NCBI RefSeq assembly: GCF_024713975.1
Contig: NC_091094.1
Span: 20,420,501 to 20,484,500 of the forward strand
Source of the DNA: Paralichthys olivaceus
Taxonomy: Eukaryota > Chordata > Actinopteri > Pleuronectiformes > Paralichthyidae
DNA: 64,000 nt
Direction of reading: 5' to 3'
Positions 42,201 through 53,672 of the stretch are shown piece by piece. Position 1 is the first letter of the stretch, and each line of letters starts with the position of its first letter. The position numbers and the translations under genes are program-made. The notes beneath the pieces are model-generated. The model worked only from the letters and a program-made list of their open reading frames with translations, did no database searches and had not been told where the DNA came from.

Positions 42201-43629
42201 ACATTTTCTACCTATTCCTTCTCAGGGTCTGATTATTGAGCGCACAGGGAGGAGGCCGTTGCTCTGGGGGGGCTATGGTCTCATGTCTGCCTGCTGGGTG
42301 TTTGTTACTGTCACAATGAACCTGAAGGTAAACCTCTCACCTCAAATATTGATACAGATATGGGAATAGTATACTCACTGTGTTTTAGAAGGGACATTTC
42401 ACACAAATTGCAGAAGAATCCATGAGCACGTAGAGAACATTTGCAGGTGAGAATATTTGTTTGGGCGTCAGTCACTCTTGATAATGCACAGATGTCACTG
42501 TGAGCAGTTTTCAGGGGAGAATACTTCCCAACAAAGTAAGAGCAGTAAACAACACATGTGGAAAAAAAAGAATATAAAAATCGAAATGTGTAGTTACTTT
42601 GATAAGCATTAAGTCAGTGATGTAATAATTGCTCTAAAAGTTATTAATCTAATAAAAGTTTGTTAATATTCACATACATACATTTGTATTTCATGCAGAA
42701 TTCCTATCATTGGGTTCCTTACATTACTGCTGGTTTCATCTTCATCTTCATCATCTTCTTTTGTGGAGGACCTGGTATGTGCTTTACAGTGTTGAAAATT
42801 AAATTGAAATTCAGGGCATCAGACACTAAACTCTTACCTCTCTGTGGTTCTGGTTCCTCCAGGGGGAGTGACAGCGACTCTCAACAGTGAGGTGTTTATC
42901 CAGTCTAATCGAGTGGCAGCGCTGGTCTTCATGGGAATCCAGCGCTGGTTTACATTCGCTGTGATGGGTCTCGTCTTTCCATTCATTATTGTGAGTTCAA
43001 CCAACCTGAAATCAAACCACACAAATATACAAAGCACTGATTGAAGAAAAACTGAATTTGTCTATAAGTTACAGATACACTCCAGTTCAATTCATTATTG
43101 GTATAGCATGTTTATGTCATATACAAGCAATTAGTATTCAAACCAACATATGTGCGGCCCCAAGCGACCACAAACATACATCTGCACATGTACATAGAAA
43201 TAAAAATCTTTGCATTCATGACACATGCTCACATGTGTGCACACAAGTTCAATGTCGACAATAACAATGTATATTTCTCCGATGAGAGCTTCTGACTAAG
43301 ACCTTCTTTGGCCCCTTGAGACTGTGCAACATATAAGGCAAACAAATGTTGTTTTTAGGGATTGATTGAGGCTGTGTCATGGTTATTTTTCTTTTTTGCG
43401 AACATGAACCTCATTCTGATGCTTTTCTCTTCCTGTGTCCCAGGAGGCCCTCAGCTCATACTGCTTTGTACTGTTCGCCTGCATGTGTCTGCTGGGATGT
43501 CTCTACACCTTCTTCATCCTGCCAGAGACCAAAGGAAAGACCCTGCTGGAGATCTCTGAGGAATTTAAAGCCATCACTGTCTGTGGGAAATCCTTCGCAG
43601 GGAAGAAGAGTGTGGAGACCAGGTTATAA
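35491..43629 (+). CDS. slc2a11-like: class II facilitative hexose transporter (GLUT11-like)
   Basis: Twelve exons: 35491-35514, 36366-36461, 36599-36759, 36842-36966, 40436-40565, 41143-41291, 41672-41859, 42027-42137, 42226-42327, 42699-42774, 42863-42990, 43444-43629. They total 1,476 nt (491 aa) with no frame break. Sugar-transporter signatures are GWLGRKK (90-96), YLGEISPRKIRG (145-156), PEAPR (210-214, usually PESPR), QLSGMSAI (285-292), ERTGRR (333-338) and PETKGKT (457-463). Twelve hydrophobic segments fit the MFS fold. An N-x-S site at Asn47 lies in the first external loop, as in other class I/II GLUTs. The blocks EPLP...WSLIVSLY and IIER-GRR-LL-GGY-LM-CW favour GLUT11 over GLUT5/9. 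Teleosts also have slc2a15 relatives, so exact orthology is open. Expected role: passive hexose transport at a membrane; substrate unknown. The start follows AGACAAAATGG. An identical first exon exists 1,127 bp upstream. Confidence 0.93.
37260..39860 (+). mobile_element. ORF-containing repeat in GLUT intron 4
   Basis: The insert is bounded by related segments. On the left are GTAAGAAAACGGCCAAATTC (about 37,281) and GCATTCTGGG motifs (about 37,353 and 37,425). On the right are GTAAGAAAACGGTAAATTCC (about 39,659) and two copies of GGCAACCCTNCTGCCAGCAG (39,681 and 39,803) amid TTACTGTAA-type palindromes. These palindromic ends are characteristic of a DNA-transposon-derived fish repeat. It accounts for most of the otherwise unusual 3.5 kb intron. 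Boundaries are approximate and the superfamily is not assigned. Confidence 0.5.
38290..38721 (+). pseudogene. two-exon ORF remnant inside the intronic repeat
   Basis: Segment 38290-38427 (acceptor TGTTTCAG, donor AAG|GTAAGG) reads GKVPLTVGHWMISLEDRMLG and continues open. It joins in phase to 38582-38721 (acceptor TTTTGTAG), which reads EASFESTQKEEQKLFEGIVS and ends IDFEWNFIAQ-stop. That makes about 91 codons open across a proper intron. Possible upstream exons (donors near 37,580 and 38,141) do not join in frame from any ATG I can find. I do not recognise the family. It is probably an element-encoded or captured protein fragment. Confidence 0.35.
40735..40840. repeat. teleost dispersed repeat (TTCAATTCAA type)
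   Basis: (ATTCA)n followed by GTTTTATTTGTATAGCGCCA and a later TTCAAGGCACTTAACATAGA is a very common fish interspersed sequence. It lies in the GLUT intron between exons 5 and 6. Confidence 0.6.
41330..41505 (+). mobile_element. degenerate SINE copy
   Basis: Keeps a weak B-box region (AGGGTCTGTAGTTCGTACTG) and the SINE tail phrases GTAAATGGGCGAATGTGACT and CCTAGAGTGCTAGAAAAGCA, parallel to the copy at 7,008-7,265. The 5' part is lost. Confidence 0.5.
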
Positions 43630-43737
43630 TACAGAGCAGATACATGGAGACTGTTGTTTGAAATGAAATGAGGAATAATGACTGACTCTGTGTGACCAAA
43701 GGGACAATATGTGGACATGATTGTAATGGTATCAAAC

Positions 43738-43743
43738 ATTAAA
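43738..43743 (+). terminator. possible GLUT gene poly(A) signal
   Basis: ATTAAA variant about 110 nt after the TAA of the transporter. It is the nearest plausible signal. Stronger AATAAA motifs occur near 44,577, so the real 3' end is uncertain. Confidence 0.3.
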
Positions 43744-45123
43744 CATCTTATCTTTAGATGGAGAAAATGAAACAGGGCAACAGGATAAACTGGAGTCAAA
43801 TGACTGAGGTTATAATAATGCGATAATGAGATGTAAGAGTTTTACTTTTTGCTGCCCATAAATGGGTATAACTATGAGAAACATTATTAATGCATCTTTA
43901 TTGCACAGCAAAACTGTTTCTTTTGCAAGGGAGGATTTTTATTTGTGATTCATTCCATGTTTTAAGCCCAAACTGTAGCACTAAACCCACAATCACCACC
44001 TCTAACATAATAGACACATGAGGATTTAGTATTCTAAAAAGATTTAACTGAAGTAATTTAATTAATTTATATGTCCTTAAACATTTTGATTTATGGAACG
44101 TCATTAATGATGAGTTGACTCGGCCTACAGAGGTTGAAGGACGACGTCTGATTTTTACCGTTTACTTTATTAAAACAACCAGAAAAGCTCAATCTCTGTC
44201 AAGTCTTCATTCTTATGTTTAACGTATTAACATAACTCACCAAAGAACAGAAAAATAAGTTCATCATTTCATTTTGCAACCAATTCTTCCAAAGTTCGTA
44301 GAGTTAGTTAATAACATAATTTTAGAATAACACATTCTAAAATGATCCACATTTTTCCAAATCTCTTTCCAATATGCAAAAATCGTATCTTTTAACTGCT
44401 GATACTCGAGGTGCTGTCCTGAAAACAATGAGGGCTTTGTAGATAATTGGCCAACTTTCTTGGGGATACCTGTTGTGACCAGGAGAGTCTGCAGCTCTCA
44501 TATCTAGAAACCAAACTGTTTATTAGGAATCACTGAAAACTGGTTGCAGCAAGAAGAATGTATTAGTCTAAATTCCTAATAATAAATAAATGAATACCAC
44601 CCACATTAACACATATTCCTTGAAGCACAGGCAGAGGATTTGTGATTGAAGCGATTTGCCATTGAAATGTATTAATTCAATCTCAATCTAAATACAGTTA
44701 AAACTCATTTGAAAGTCTCATTCTGTTTCTGTCACACTCATGGCGGAACATACAAGACAATTCACAACTTGTAGAAAAAACATCCACAGGTAGAAGAAAG
44801 AAGATTTTTTGAGTTGGCAGTTTTGAAAGTGGATACAAAGATCACTGACAGAGATGGCAATAAATTAGGAATCTATGTACCATTTAAAAAAATTGCAGAT
44901 TTGGAGTAGCAGTTAGTTTTCCACCAGGTAAAATAAAACAACGTCCTGATGGCAACAAGAACAACTCACTATAAGATTATGTTCAGAAGAAAATATATTA
45001 ATATGATTTCCTTGTCAGAAGATTTGTTGGTTACAGAAAGAAGTCAGATCTCTTTGTCTCACTCTAATTGATTTTAAAACAGATTCAGGCAATGTTGTCC
45101 AGGCTGTTTCTGCCTTTTACCAT

Positions 45124-45195
45124 AGTGAGTCAATAAAGTAATTATAGTGAGTTAATAAAGTAATTATAGTGGGATTATAAAGTAATAACAGTGTG
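45124..45195 (+). repeat. short tandem repeat, about 26-bp unit
   Basis: Three imperfect units of the type GAGTTAATAAAGTAATTATA in a row; the third diverges. Confidence 0.75.
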
Positions 45196-45834
45196 TGATT
45201 ATAACTTCCATGCAGACATTGACAGTGACAGCTTTAAGCTCATGGTCATATTAGACCAAGTGAGACTGTAGCAGCCAAACCGCTGAGTTTAATAACCTGA
45301 GTAACGTTGCTCTTTTTGGTTGTGGAATAATATGTTATTCATTTTCTCAGTTACAGACTCACGTTTCAGTTATCTATGTACAGTTAAGACCATTCTCCTA
45401 AGTGTTGAATAAACGGATGTGATTCACATTAAAGTATTTGACATATTGTTACTATTTTTTTCCTTTTCTGGGTTCCATATGTTTAGTATATATACCATGC
45501 ATACAACATAATGTCAGCATTTTCTCTTCTCTCAGAGAAATATATTACATTTATAATTGCCTGCTGCACATTTTCTAACCCAGGACCCTTCCCACCACCA
45601 TCCATTTGCTTTCTTCTCCTGTTATCCTGCAGCCTTTCTTTCCTAATCAATGTGAATGCAGCAAACCTCGGCCTGCGAGTCCTCCTCACCTCCCGGTCGG
45701 CTCCCTGCCTATAATGAGGTACATTCAAACCTTTGAGGGTCTCCTCTTCCTTATCTCTGGCTGGCAGCTGCAGGAAGATACAGTGTCTTCATTAGCAGCT
45801 AAATCCACCAGGCCCACAGTTCAGTGTTGTGAGG

Positions 45835-46786
45835 ATGAGAGCTGTGATTGGCCGTATCTTGGCTGTGCTGATCATTCTGTCAATGTCCTGCTGTGCCATG
45901 TTAAACACTAGAGGAGGACTAACTGAAGGATTAACTGTAGGAAGCATCATGAACAATGTGGTGCTGCAAACCTGGTGAGTCCCTTTATCCACTCTGGGTT
46001 TTTATGGGAAATATTATGGTAAAAAAATGGATGTATGTTTTCATCCATTTTAACACTTGCTCATGACAATAATGTATAACTGACATTCTGTTGTGTAGTG
46101 TTAACATGCAGGGGTCTCTGTGGGATGGATAACAGCTGTAATAGCACAGTGACACCAGCAGGTGACGATGTTTATCTTCTGAATGCACTACACTGATGAA
46201 CATGAAGCAGACACTAATGTAAACACTGACCATGGCCTGTTTGCAACTAGAGTGAATCATTCAAATTCACAAATATCAAGCTTCACAGAAGTTTTCATTT
46301 AATTTTACAGTGATATGGAGGGAGGGAAAAGACTGGTATGAGTCAAAGTAACTAATTGTTTTACTGTTCTGTTTTATTCAGCTTTTTTGACTTTTCATTA
46401 GTATTATGTAAAATTCTATCAATATCTCAAAACTCAGTAAGTTTGAAGACATGTTCAATGTGTTACTTTAAACCTACTAACATCAGTATTTTACCATAGA
46501 TTTTGTGTAACTTAAGAATGTCGTGTTAATGCACTACACATTCACAAATGAAGACAACCTGACTCGTAACATTTGTCTCTGTTGTGGGTTATACTTTTCT
46601 CCCTGAGGAGATTTCTGTCTATTAAACATCCTTAACCTTTTTACATTCTCTCTTAAAGACACAGTTTTATAAATGTGATTCCTTTGGGGTCTGAATTCCC
46701 CTTCAACTTTTCAATGTTTTTTTATCCTACTTACAGATGATTTCAGTCTTTTTACAGTGTTTTATATCGTTTTATTATTATTATTA

Positions 46787-46860
<74 letters not shown>

Positions 46861-49671
46861 GTACTATAAAAGCAGCGTTTTGAAATGCTGGATGGTATTT
46901 TAAATAAATCCAGCAGAAGGTGAAATCCTCCTGCAGTGTTGAACCCATACATAGCAAAGAAAAGGTGAAATGAAGGCCTCAAACATTTTGTTACTCCACA
47001 CGGAGACACTGAGCTCAGAAGAATCTCTGCAAATCAGAGAAGAGGGAACACAGTTGGATGTGTTACAGATTTAATGAGTCACTGTTTCACGAGTATCAAG
47101 TTGTTCCTCGATTGACTTGGACAAATTCTGGACATGGAGCTGTGCTGATTTCTCCAGTGAATAGTTCTACATGTGCTGTTCTGTGTTGGCCATGTGAATA
47201 TGATGATTAGCTGAAACAGTGTCAGAGTACAAGCTGTACAAAATGTCCATGTGCTTAAAATGTCCACTGTGTCTGAAGAGGATCTACTTTGTCTAAGAGG
47301 GAGAGAATGAGCCGCAGATGTCAGAGGGAATTACCAGGTCACACTGACACTGGTCTGAGTGAAGGGTGATTTCATTTTGGGTCTGTGACAATGAAACTTC
47401 TTTTAGATTTGGATGCAGAAAGCTGATCACAAAGCTTTTACATTGTGGGTTAGGGGCAGCTGTGGCTTAGGAGATGGGGCGGGTCGTCCACCAATGGAAA
47501 AGTTGATGGTTCGATCTCCAGTTAAATGGAAAGCCCACCCTGTGTGAGTGGGATGTGAGGAATAGACAAGCACTAGGTATAGAGAGCTCTGTGTGAATGA
47601 TGTATATTAGAAATTATTCTTTTCTGATTTTAACAAGATTCACTTTTTATCACCTAGGCAACAAGTGGCCTTCTGAAGTATCAGATGGTTGCTCATCTTC
47701 CTGTAACCTGTGACCTAAACTAAACATTTGTCCACACTAAAGCATTTGGAGTGGCTATTAAGCATAGACAAATGCTATATAAATGAAGTCAATCACAGCA
47801 GAATCATGGGTATTATACTATGTGGCAAGATAAACCATTACTCAGCACCCAGTAGAGCTCACCAAGGCCCAACAGTCTCCTTGTGAGGCCACATTTAAAT
47901 TAACTACATCCAGAGTCTGGATACTTGTTTGGATCTGCAACAAAACACACACACACACACACAAATCAGTCATCTAAACATGCCAGAGTTTTTCTTCATG
48001 ATCCATTAGCATTTTCTGAACATTTTCGAGGAAAGTGACAAAAAATGCCCCCATCTCGTTCTTCTTGTCTCCTCCTTCTTGTCTTGTCTCCCAACTGAAC
48101 AAACACCAATGAAAGCATAACCTCCTGAGGCAATACACTCTCCCCATAGTTTATACATGCAGTAGCCTGAATGACCATTTCCTCACCACTCTGTTTGCAC
48201 AACTTGAAAGCTTGAACGGGCTTGAACGACCACTTGAACGTGTTTTGAAAAGTGAAAAACCCTGTGCAGGGGAATCTACCTGGAAGGTGGAGTCACGTCA
48301 TCAGACTTTGACTCACATGGTTTGACTGACTGTTGAGATGATGCCAGAAATGTGTCAGATTTGTGAAAGTGGCTTTCTCTCCTCTCTGCTTGGACATGTT
48401 AGGTTACATCTAGCTGTTGTTCACAGCAGCGGCCTATTGTTCAGCTTGGCTTTATTGTGGTAATTGTTATTGCTCTGTTAGTCAGTAAAAATGCTTTAAA
48501 TAGTTATATAAGTATATGTGGCCTCCCCTAGAAATCATTGAAGTTATGATCCTGTCCACGTTGTTTGTTGGCTTTTTTGTTTGGATGCCTCATAAATGTG
48601 GTCTGACATAAAAAAGTTCTTCAAGTTAGTAACTTTTACAACCTTTTTTCGCAAATCATTAAGGATATCATGCTAAAGTAAAACCTTTGCTGACTAAACT
48701 TGTCATGTAAACCTTGTAATGTAAACATCTTCACACTGTAGATTAAACCATAACTGCAGGTCTTGGAACGTCTGGGAAAAATGTGTTGCTGTAAAATCAA
48801 CATCGTGGTCTCTCTATGCCTCATTTACAGCTGCAGGACTAATTGATCCATCCATCACTTCTGCTAAACAGACAGTCAGAGAGAGGTGGGAGGAGGAGAG
48901 AGAGAGAAAGATGAAAAGACTGGGAATAAGTGAATAAACACAGCAGACACTTAAGTAATGTGCTCAAGGGACACAAATGTGAACATGTCCAGGATTAAAA
49001 GCTGCTAGCTGTGGGGGTTGTGTACAGGTGACACACAGATGGGACCCCTCCTGGGACTGGAGCCTGTGAATGACGTACTGCCAGGAGGGAAGGCGAGAGC
49101 TGTATCCTGAACCAGACGGCGCTCTCTGGCAGCGCAACGTCGAGGTATATCCAGGTACACCCCCCTGCAGATTAACCCAAACCTGGCCGGATTTCAGCAC
49201 GTGTCAGAAACATTGCAAATGATTTGCTGTTATTTCCTTGCACTGTGAACAAAGGACAATCAACTCTAACTAATAGTGCTGATTGTGTATCCTAGTTATC
49301 TAGTTTAATTGCTTTAGTAAAACTTTGCAAAAACTTGAGGATAAGCCTATTGACAAAGGGATTAGACTGAGAAGTGAAGCTGATCGGATACAAATTGTTG
49401 ACCGGTCACAATGAAGCAAGTGGAAGGGCAAAGGTCACGATTAAGTGAGTGAGATTGCATTTTGAGATTAGTGGATATAAAGTCTAATACTGTTCAAAAC
49501 TACTTAACTGTCTTTCACTGTCCTTCCTTTCTGCAGTCGACTGGAGGGGAGAGAAAATGGAAGGAGAAGGGAGAGAAGTGGAGCAGATGGACAGTGGAGT
49601 TAGTGTCACACAATATTAACAAGTCCACCTCAGGAGAGGAGTGGGTCTGTCAGACAGGACAATGGTACTAA
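45835..49671 (+). CDS. speculative small secreted-peptide gene model
   Basis: I do not recognise this sequence. A possible first exon (45835-45974) starts MRAVIGRILAVLIILSMSCC, which looks like a signal peptide: a basic residue, then a hydrophobic run, then small and Cys residues. It ends at a good donor (CTG|GTGAGT). A 25-nt candidate exon (46311-46335; acceptor TTTTACAG, donor GTATGA) and a third (49537-49671; acceptor CCTTTCTGCAG) join in phase and end in TAA, giving 99 codons before the stop. The predicted mature part is short and its last third is basic (KWKEKGEKW). The phases agree, but three short exons could match by chance and I see no known domain. Only the first exon has independent appeal. 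Confidence 0.2.
46771..46860. repeat. (ATT)n microsatellite
   Basis: About 30 units of TTA/ATT with one ATC interruption near the left end. Likely polymorphic. Confidence 0.95.
47446..47790 (+). mobile_element. tRNA-derived SINE, degenerate
   Basis: A-box-like GGGCAGCTGTGGCTTAGGAG at 47,453, a B-box-like GATGGTTCGATCTCCAG at about 47,506, and a distant tail GGAGTGGCTATTAAGCATAG then ACAAATGCTATATAAATGAA. The middle appears expanded or replaced relative to the 7,008 copy. Confidence 0.65.
48395..48485. promoter_or_regulatory. candidate conserved noncoding element
   Basis: Unique block with CGGCCTATTGTTCAGCTTGG and TTTATTGTGGTAATTGTTAT, containing repeated SOX-type ATTGTT cores. Function is inferred from composition only. 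Confidence 0.25.
49118..49133 (-). promoter_or_regulatory. CTCF-like motif
   Basis: On the minus strand the sequence reads GCTGCCAGAGAGCGCC, one mismatch from the CCAGAGGGCGCC core of the CTCF consensus. It lies between the GLUT gene and prickle2. Motif-only evidence. Confidence 0.25.
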
Positions 49672-50094
49672 ATTGCTGAACGGAGGGGATTCTGTGAAAT
49701 CCCCCAATGCTCTTACGACCTACACAGATTATAGTCCATATAGGATGACTATATCCAGATTCTTGTTAAAGACTGGGGATTCACACCTCAGGGGAGAAAA
49801 AAAAAAACCCAAAACATTGGTAATGAAATGTTGAAAAGTGGCTCCATTTATGCTTTAGGTGTTTGGCCGTTCTTAATGGTCCAGTGTGGCTCATGCGTGT
49901 CGAGTCAGACTGTGGTAAAATGTGATCCTGTATTTGCGCATCTGTTTTGTTCTGGTACATTCTTCCCATGGTAATTGAACACACATGATGAGGCTGAAGG
50001 AAGGGAGACTGCTCGTAAGGCCCCAGCCAGTCTTGTCATGGGGCTTCTATTTACCAACTCAGCCCAGTGTGTGTGTATGTGTGTGATAACACAC

Positions 50095-50235
50095 CGTTGG
50101 CATTCTTCATTTGTCAATAATTGAATCAGGCTATCTTAGTTCGCTCATAGCGCAGCTGTAATTTGCAGCCGTTCTTAAAGACGGGTAATTATGGCTTTTA
50201 AAGTTTCCCAAAACATCTCAAATGGCTTCAACTCA
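50095..50235. promoter_or_regulatory. candidate conserved noncoding element
   Basis: Non-repetitive block with TTTGTCAATAATTGAATCAG, GCGCAGCTGTAATTTGCAGC and GACGGGTAATTATGGCTTTT. E-box, SOX-like and homeodomain cores are packed within 140 bp, bordered on the right by a CA-rich repeat (50,258-50,310). Confidence 0.3.
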
Positions 50236-50257
50236 TGACAGCTGTGCATCTGGGCTT

Positions 50258-50310
50258 CACACACACACACGTGAACACGCACACACGCACACATGCACGC
50301 ACACACACAG
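50258..50310. repeat. (CA)n-rich imperfect microsatellite
   Basis: CA/CG-interrupted array in the intergenic region upstream of the prickle2 3' end. Confidence 0.85.
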
Positions 50311-51639
50311 TATGCATTTAATTGCACTTGGATTTCAATACACATGTACTACACGGGTAGAGCACTTGGGTAATATAGGGGCACTGAGATTTTATTTATA
50401 TATTTGTAATATTTTTTAATGACACCTCTATATAAAAAATGCACACAACAAAATCAACAATAGTTTCAATGTCAATTGTCCATTTATCCTTTAGAGATAA
50501 TTCACACCTACGAACAACTGAGAGTCTCAAATGAACACAACCTAATCTGCATGTGTTTGTACTCTGGGAGGAAACTGAAGTACCCAGAGAACCAGGAAGC
50601 TTCTTGCTGTGAGGCGTCAGTCCAAACCATTGCAACATGTTCCGCCTAATGTCAGTTGTCAAATCAAATATCATATTTATGGCCCACTGTCACAAATCAC
50701 AGTTTGCCTCATTCGGCTTAACAATCTGTGCAAGGTGTGACATCCCCTGTCTTTAAGATGACAGTAAACTCCCCAAAAAACTTTAAACTGGAAAAACCAA
50801 AAAGATCAAACAGAAAAACATGCAGAAACCTCAGACAGAGTCACAAATGAGGGATCCCTCCCTCTGGATGGACAGAATCCCAATAGATGTCATGAGTAAC
50901 ACAGCACATCGAAAACATTATTTTAAAAAGAGAGAGTTACCTCTGTCACTGTAACTGCCTGTGTCACAAAGTGAAAATGTCACATATTCAATATTTATGG
51001 GAGATTCCTTTTTCCTCAACCTTTACAATTTAGATTCAGGAGATTTTAACGGCACAAAAGAGGGTTTGAGCAGAGCTTACAGACCCCTCTGTCTATTTTC
51101 ATGCTGTCACCTGATTTGGTTGTTGTATTCAGCACAGACACATACCTCAGAGTTACTGAAAGGATGGTTGTCATTTCTCCTGACACCGGCTACTCTGTCA
51201 GACCTCAGGGAAGCAGGGTGCAGGAAATTAAATTCAATAGGATCAAATTAAACACAAGCAAAAAATTCCTGAACTGGTTTATGTAACGACCTGCAGTAGA
51301 AAGTGAGCAAAGCACCTGAACGACTAATTAGAGTCATCATGGTTGAATTTTCCTGGTTTCTGAATCGACCCTGAATTGAATTCTTATACAATTTTAGCAT
51401 AAATTAAACAAAAGTCACATTAAGGAAGAATCCAGAGGAGGGGAAGCAGAAGCAGAAATAAGACTTTGCCTGACACCTAAATATTTGTTTTGAGACTTGT
51501 CATCCCAGGTAAGTGCTCTGTCATTTTATAATCTGAAGACAATTATACAGCAACATGTCTGGGTAAATGCAATTGACTTTTATCCACGTTCCATATCAAC
51601 ATTATTGTTTCTGAAGAGACTTCGAGCAGCAGCAGTAAG

Positions 51640-51800
51640 AGTTCGGCTGGAAATGCCACCGTCTCAACTGGAAGCATCCACGGAACTCCAGGATAATCTC
51701 CCCACCATCCATGATCCTGAATATGGTACGGCCCGGGAAGCATAAAGCTGCAATCTGTGGCACCCCTCCATTTGCTTTTAATTAGATACTGGAGATATCA
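51640..51800. promoter_or_regulatory. candidate conserved noncoding element
   Basis: Unique sequence with CATAAAGCTGCAATCTGTGG and CCATTTGCTTTTAATTAGAT, then GGAGATATCACC. Dense homeodomain/GATA-like cores and no TE features. A plus-strand frame is open across it up to 51,745, but with no recognisable domain. Confidence 0.25.
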
Positions 51801-52000
51801 CCCTCCACACACACACACTTGGGTAAAAGCCTGGCAAGAGACTAATAAGGAAACAAAGTGATATGGGTAACGTTAATGAGGATGTTAGGGAAGCTCATCT
51901 GTCAGGAACAATAGCAGCTACAACACTGAAGACAGAGGCTGGTGTGTGTTTCACAGTGTGACTTATTACTCTTGGAGACAATGATTACAGTGATACATGT

Positions 52001-52036
52001 ACTAAACGTACTAAACGTACTTAACGTACTAAACTT
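52001..52036. repeat. 9-bp tandem repeat
   Basis: Four consecutive units of the ACTAAACGT type (one variant with CTTAACGT). Confidence 0.85.
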
Positions 52037-52269
52037 CAGCTGATGTGAAGAACAGTCTGCAGCCGAAGTTTGAGAACTTACTAAAAGCAGGGGGAAGTCT
52101 ACACTTAGAGTCATCAGCAGTCTGACATAATGCATCTCATATGTTTATGCAGCTGGCGTTGTCATGTCACAGCCGACTAAATTAGGATTCTTTTCCTCCC
52201 CCGTCTGGAAGCTATCTATAGAGCGTCCCAGAGTAAACACGAAAACTGGGGCGCACGCCTTGAAGGTTG

Positions 52270-52625
52270 AGGTTAGGTGAAGTAATCACACTAATGTGCC
52301 AATCATGTCAACAGCATTAGTGCCTCGACGCCTCTAATCAAGCGATTGACGTTCACACACCTTGCTCCAAACATATGTGTGTGGATTATGGGGGCTAGTG
52401 GTGTTAATCCTCTGACCACATGGACATCAGAGGCAATCCAATTTACAATATGACACTGCTTAATACTTGCAGATACAACCTGTTATACTGTAAATGCAAA
52501 TATTCAAAGAGAAGGGCTAGACACATTACGATTAACAGGCTACAGCCATGCTAGGAGCTAATGTGTAATTAGGAAGGCATGCTGGAGCTTTGAGATAAAT
52601 ACTAACGTCAGCCTTAAAGTTACAG
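52270..52625. promoter_or_regulatory. candidate conserved noncoding cluster
   Basis: Two adjacent unique blocks. The first has CCTCTAATCAAGCGATTGAC and GGTGTTAATCCTCTGACC. The second has the octamer ATGCAAAT at about 52,496, then TTACGATTAACAGGCTAC and CTAATGTGTAATTAGGAAGG. POU and paired/homeodomain-type cores suggest a developmental enhancer. Unverified. Confidence 0.3.
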
Positions 52626-53672
52626 CTGAGGGTGGTTATGAAGCAAAGCATTGAACAAGTTTAAATTAACACATGATGATGCTGGTATACAAGAAGTCAG
52701 GGGATCGTCTTTCTGAGGGTTACAAAAAATGTCTCTGCTGAATGTCGTAGCAATCCATTCACAAGTTAATGTGTTATTTCAGTCTGGAAGTAGCAAACCC
52801 AGACCAAAGCTGTTTTTAGATCTGAACTTCGGAAAATAACCAGACATAACTGGACATTTTGCAGAGTTTGCCTGTCAAATATAAAGAAGAAAGGTTCAAA
52901 ACAACAGGGAAATGTCTGGAACATTCAAGAGATGGGATGGCATCTGGTTAGAGTGTGCAGGTGCAGGACAGGACGTTTGAATTCCACTGTGGAAAGCAAA
53001 GTGTTTTTGTTTTTACAGTAAAACAAAGCCAGAATTAGCCCTTAATGGCAAGAGCTCTTGGTTCTCCTCTCTACCAGTAGACATCTTCGTCTTCTAAGTG
53101 TATGGCACCTCCTTTTCCTCCAGAGATATTTGTATTCTTTTTGTTTTCGCATTAGGATTGGATGTTTTACTAGGGAACTGGCAGGGAAACATTTCAAAGA
53201 ATGTGTGGAACAATTGACGGAGATATTTGCGTTCTCACATACAGCCCCTCCGGATTATTTCAGGAGAATGTTTGGAGTTTGGTGCTTGTCTGAAAGCAGC
53301 ATAACATAGCCATCCTCAGAGCCACGTGTGTGTGTGGCTGATAATTGCTTGAACAAAGCATCACCAGATTTCCTTAACTAAATCCCTAGACCATTGTCAG
53401 CACTTTACAACATGAATAGGCTGACGCAATAAACCAGAGCTGAAGTTGCATCTGTTTCCAGGACAATGGAGCTCAGTGTGTTTGAATGTGACTGCATCCA
53501 TTATACTGTCTGATTACATATACAGTATTAACGTGGCAGTTGAGGGTGACTCATCGACCTCTACACTACATTGTCATTCATTTATGTATTAAGCAGATGG
53601 AGAAGGTGAATGTTAAAACGCACTCACCACCAATCGTCAATCAATTTTAAAAACAGATCACAGAAATACTCC

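Larger units (their letters stand above)
43744..53672. other. intergenic region between GLUT gene and prickle2
   Basis: About 10 kb without a confident gene. It holds short tandem repeats (45,124-45,195; 46,771-46,860; 47,944-47,963; 50,258-50,310; 52,001-52,036), a SINE (47,446-47,790), several unique motif-rich blocks that look regulatory (48,395-48,485; 50,095-50,235; 51,640-51,800; 52,270-52,625), a CTCF-like site (49,118-49,133) and a speculative small spliced gene (45,835-49,671). Confidence 0.6.

Noticed and set aside
51497..51745. 82-codon frame ending PTIHDPEYGTAREA as a coding exon
   Set aside because: The 5' half is AT-rich noncoding-like sequence, no domain is recognised, and the block is better explained as a candidate regulatory element.
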